Positions 61,847-64,000 of a stretch of DNA of 64,000 nucleotides are shown in pieces; position 1 is the first letter of the stretch, and the number at the start of each line of letters is the position of its first letter. Source of the DNA: 38-11 sp964539975 (GTDB lineage Bacteria; Bacillota; Clostridia; Tissierellales; Dethiosulfatibacteraceae); contig CAZIKK010000010.1 of the NCBI GenBank assembly GCA_964539975.1, positions 16,266 to 80,265 of the forward strand. The letters run 5' to 3'. The notes under the pieces are model-generated. The model was not told where the DNA came from. It ran no database searches and saw only the letters and a list, made by a program, of their open reading frames with translations. The translations under genes and the position numbers were made by a program.

Positions 61847-63702
61847 TTTTCCCCCTTGTTTTTTTGTTTGAAATAGGTAAATACTGCTTTTGCAACTTGC
61901 TGGTTCAAAGTAGGTGTATCCATTAATTCTTCCATTGATGCTTCTGATATGCTTTGAACTGAACCAAATTTTCTTAGTAGTGCCAACTTCCTTTTTTCTC
62001 CCACGCCTTCTATATCATCTAAAACGGTTTTGAATACACTTTTTTTTCTCAAGTCCCTATGATAGTTGACAGCAAATCGATGGGCTTCATTCTGAATGTT
62101 GCTGATCAAACGATACAGTTCCGTGTTCTTGAGCAACAAGATTTCTTGTTTGTTGAATATTAGGCCCTTCGTCATATGTTTGTCATCTTTGATCATGCCA
62201 CAAACTGGGATCTTCAAGCCATAATTGTTCAAAACTTCCAACACAACTCCAACCTGCCCTTTGCCACCGTCCACAAGAATGAGATCAGGCATTTTTACAA
62301 ACCCTTCCTGTCCCTTGCTTTTGCCAATCATAGTCATTCCTCTGTGAATTCTTCTGTCCAACATTTCTTCCATGCTCTTATAGTCATCTTGTCCACGGAA
62401 AGACTTGATTCTAAATCGCCTGTAATTGCTTTTGTTAGGCATCCCTTTCTCAAACACAACCATTGAACCCACATTCTCAACTCCTTGAAGGTTTGAGATG
62501 TCATAAGCTTCTATTCGGTTTGGTGGGTTTTTCAGACCAATAAGTTGACCTAATTCAGCCACGGCTTCCAAGTTCTCTGACTGCTTTTTCTTGATCCTTT
62601 TGACATCCTTGCTAAGTTTTTCTTCCGCATTCTTCTTAACCATTTTAAGAAGCATGTTTTTCTCGCCTTTTAAAGGAACTCTAATTTCCACCTTGTTACC
62701 TCTTTTGGACGAAAGCCAGCCTATGACCACATCCATATCTTGAAATGGAACGGCAACATGAATTTCTTTTGGCACATAAACCGTTCCAGCGTAAAATTGC
62801 TTGATGAAACTCGCCAATATTCCTTCTTCTGAGTCTTCCAGGTTCACATCCAATAAAAAGTCCTCTTTCCCCATGAGATTTCCACCTCTGATGAAGAAAA
62901 TCTGCGCTACCGCATCAGAGTCACTACTAGCGATTCCTATCACATCTGTGTCATGAATGCCTGTCTTGGAAATTTTTTGTTTTTCACTTAGATTTTTGAT
63001 CGCCTGTATGCGATCTCGGTAAGTGGCGGCTTGTTCAAACTGCTGAGAATCTGATGCTTCTTGCATCCTTTTTGAAAGTACTCTCAGTAATTCTTCCTCT
63101 TTCCCATTTAATAGATCTATCACTTGATCAATGATTTTTTTGTATTGGTCATTTTTAATCTTGCCAATACATGGTCCATGGCACCTGTTGATGTAATAAT
63201 TCAAACACGGTCTCGATTGCTCTTTCCCTGTGATGATTTTCAGGTTGCAATCTCTGATTTTAAAAATGTCTCTTATACTATCAATGCTTTGTTTTACAGC
63301 GTATGCGCTAGTATAAGGCCCAAAATATCTACTTCCGTCTTTCTTTATTTCCCGTGTCTTAGTCACCCTAGGAAAAGGATCCTTTGTCGTGATTTTGATA
63401 TAGGGGTAGGATTTGTCGTCCGTAAGTCTCGTATTGTATTTAGGCCTGTGTTTCTTTATTAGATTGGATTCTAGAATCAACGCTTCAATTTCTGAATCTG
63501 TCATGATGTAATCAAAGGAGCGTATCCCTTCAATCATTTTTACTATCTTGAAAGCATGGTTTTTTGATTGGAAATACTGCTTGATTCTTTTCTTGAGGTT
63601 TTTAGCTTTTCCAATATAGATAATCTGGTCGTTCTCGTCTTTCATCAAGTAAACGCCTGATTCTTGAGGAATGCTTTTTAATGCTTCTTTTATATCGAAC
63701 AT
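61843..63702 (-). CDS. uvrC: Excinuclease ABC subunit C
   Basis: Dual-incision nuclease of nucleotide excision repair. 619 residues from ATG at 63702 (MFDIKEALKSIP); GGAG precedes it, and the in-frame GTG at 63717 has no site. GIY-YIG domain GVYLMKDENDQIIYIGKAKN, UVR motif (QQFEQAATYRDRIQAI), UvrC RNase-H-like domain with RIEAYDISNLQG and DLILVDGGKGQ, and a C-terminal helix-hairpin-helix (LDDIEGVGEKRK). Confidence 0.97.
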   Translation of the reverse strand: MFDIKEALKSIPQESGVYLMKDENDQIIYIGKAKNLKKRIKQYFQSKNHAFKIVKMIEGIRSFDYIMTDSEIEALILESNLIKKHRPKYNTRLTDDKSYPYIKITTKDPFPRVTKTREIKKDGSRYFGPYTSAYAVKQSIDSIRDIFKIRDCNLKIITGKEQSRPCLNYYINRCHGPCIGKIKNDQYKKIIDQVIDLLNGKEEELLRVLSKRMQEASDSQQFEQAATYRDRIQAIKNLSEKQKISKTGIHDTDVIGIASSDSDAVAQIFFIRGGNLMGKEDFLLDVNLEDSEEGILASFIKQFYAGTVYVPKEIHVAVPFQDMDVVIGWLSSKRGNKVEIRVPLKGEKNMLLKMVKKNAEEKLSKDVKRIKKKQSENLEAVAELGQLIGLKNPPNRIEAYDISNLQGVENVGSMVVFEKGMPNKSNYRRFRIKSFRGQDDYKSMEEMLDRRIHRGMTMIGKSKGQEGFVKMPDLILVDGGKGQVGVVLEVLNNYGLKIPVCGMIKDDKHMTKGLIFNKQEILLLKNTELYRLISNIQNEAHRFAVNYHRDLRKKSVFKTVLDDIEGVGEKRKLALLRKFGSVQSISEASMEELMDTPTLNQQVAKAVFTYFKQKNKGEK

Positions 63703-63723
63703 ACCGCTCCGCCTCACTTAAGT

Positions 63724-63754
63724 AAAAAGCTCCAATCGTTCATCCCATTGGAGC
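63724..63754 (-). terminator. Terminator hairpin in the uvrA-uvrC leader
   Basis: Minus strand stem GCTCCAAT/ATTGGAGC with ten-base loop, then TTTTT. It lies downstream of uvrA but also downstream of a promoter for uvrC, so it may act as an attenuator. Confidence 0.8.
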
Positions 63755-63766
63755 CATTCCATACAT
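63740..63766 (-). CDS. Possible 8-residue leader peptide before uvrC
   Basis: Minus strand ATG (63766) to TGA (63740) encodes MYGMAPMG, with AGGA three bases before the start. The stop codon lies in the loop of the terminator hairpin and the frame covers its 5' arm. It may be a chance short frame; three of eight residues are Met. Confidence 0.3.
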   Translation of the reverse strand: MYGMAPMG

Positions 63767-63791
63767 CCTGAAAATATCTTTGCTTCGTCTA

Positions 63792-63820
63792 ATTATATAA
63801 TAATTGGAGGGTTTGAGCAA
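63792..63820 (-). promoter_or_regulatory. sigma-A promoter of uvrC-hprK
   Basis: Minus strand -35 TTGCTC (63820-63815), 17-bp spacer, -10 TATAAT (63797-63792), immediately after the uvrA stop codon. Confidence 0.72.
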
Positions 63821-64000
63821 CTAATGAATGACCTTCTCTAGGTATTGACCTGTAAAAGATCCTTCAGCTTTTGCAACTTCTTCAGGTTTTCCAGTAGCCA
63901 CAATTAAACCGCCTTTATCTCCGCCTCCAGGTCCAAGATCAATGATGTAGTCTGCTCTTTTGATTACATCAAGATTGTGTTCAATCACCACAACTGTATT
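63821..64000 (-). CDS. uvrA: Excinuclease ABC subunit A, C-terminal 59 residues
   Basis: The last part of UvrA, continuing beyond the window. It reads NTVVVIEHNLDVIKRADYII, then DLGPGGGDKGGLIVATG and ends EKVIH-stop (TAG 63823-63821). The EHNLDVIK histidine loop and DLGPEGG-type motif (here GPGGGD) are those of the second ATPase domain. Upstream neighbour of uvrC, with which it forms the excision-repair pair. Confidence 0.96.
   Translation of the reverse strand, partial: NTVVVIEHNLDVIKRADYIIDLGPGGGDKGGLIVATGKPEEVAKAEGSFTGQYLEKVIH

Noticed and set aside
1..64000. Phage, transposon, CRISPR or defence system
   Set aside because: No transposase, integrase, Cas, restriction or toxin-antitoxin gene and no direct-repeat array was seen; YhaO/YhaN is a house-keeping-type repair pair.

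Overview
This window looks like part of the chromosome of a low-GC anaerobic Firmicute of the class Clostridia. The evidence is a pyruvate:ferredoxin oxidoreductase, a cggR-gapA-pgk-tpiA-gpmI-eno glycolytic operon, the ctsR-mcsA-mcsB-clpC heat-shock operon, HPr kinase, a tyrosine T-box, a THF riboswitch, group II ECF S-components and Shine-Dalgarno sequences of the AGGAGG type. It is almost entirely core genome. I found no CRISPR array, insertion sequence, prophage or rRNA. Two runs of exactly 100 N (56209-56308 and 59035-59134) are scaffold gaps; each cuts a gene.

Layout. 1-3690 (minus): trans-translation and RNA turnover, rnr-cvfB-smpB-ssrA, with the tmRNA running off the left edge. 3695-7316 (minus): a three-gene cell-envelope module of alpha/beta hydrolase, a membrane-anchored MurF-like ligase that lacks the usual UDP-sugar-binding N-domain, and a D-Ala-D-Ala ligase, with its own promoter. 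7416-9680 (minus): secG and the membrane pyrophosphatase hppA. 9799-16687 (minus): the glycolytic operon under CggR, preceded by rpoN (sigma-54). 18412-23342 (minus): a complete BMP-type nucleoside ABC transporter. 23406-31564 (minus): trxB, two tandem Na/Pi-PhoU transporters, trmL, nth, a DUF503 protein, an LCP-family protein and pgi. 31573-35460 (minus): a PAS-SpoIIE phosphatase, a THUMP rRNA methyltransferase, and tyrS behind a T-box. 35450-41781 (minus): fRMsr-like GAF protein, CYTH protein, metallophosphoesterase, YhaN/YhaO pair and a TauE transporter. 41909-44131 (minus): two aminotransferases.

From 44260 to 50245 most genes are on the plus strand and serve vitamin and purine uptake: THF riboswitch-folT, a frameshifted NCS2 purine permease, panT-coaX (pantothenate uptake and phosphorylation) and an ABC exporter. 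A small DUF3343 gene lies opposite. 50212-55993 (minus) holds the ctsR regulon and a CtpA-type protease. 56132-57385 (plus) holds tRNA-Arg(UCG), an unlisted 31-residue membrane miniprotein gene and ndk, with exoA divergent and truncated. 57400-64000 (minus) holds nifJ, hprK, uvrC and the 3' end of uvrA.

The most interesting points are the membrane-MurF/hydrolase/Ddl module, which sits between secG and rnr, two genes that are usually close neighbours; the miniprotein gene coupled to ndk; a YhaO nuclease with Lys in place of the catalytic His of GNHD; an enlarged FolT; a possible leader-peptide/terminator attenuator before uvrC; and a 30-bp perfect palindrome built into the ctsR promoter. Nothing here is clearly a wholly new system. 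The envelope module is the best candidate.
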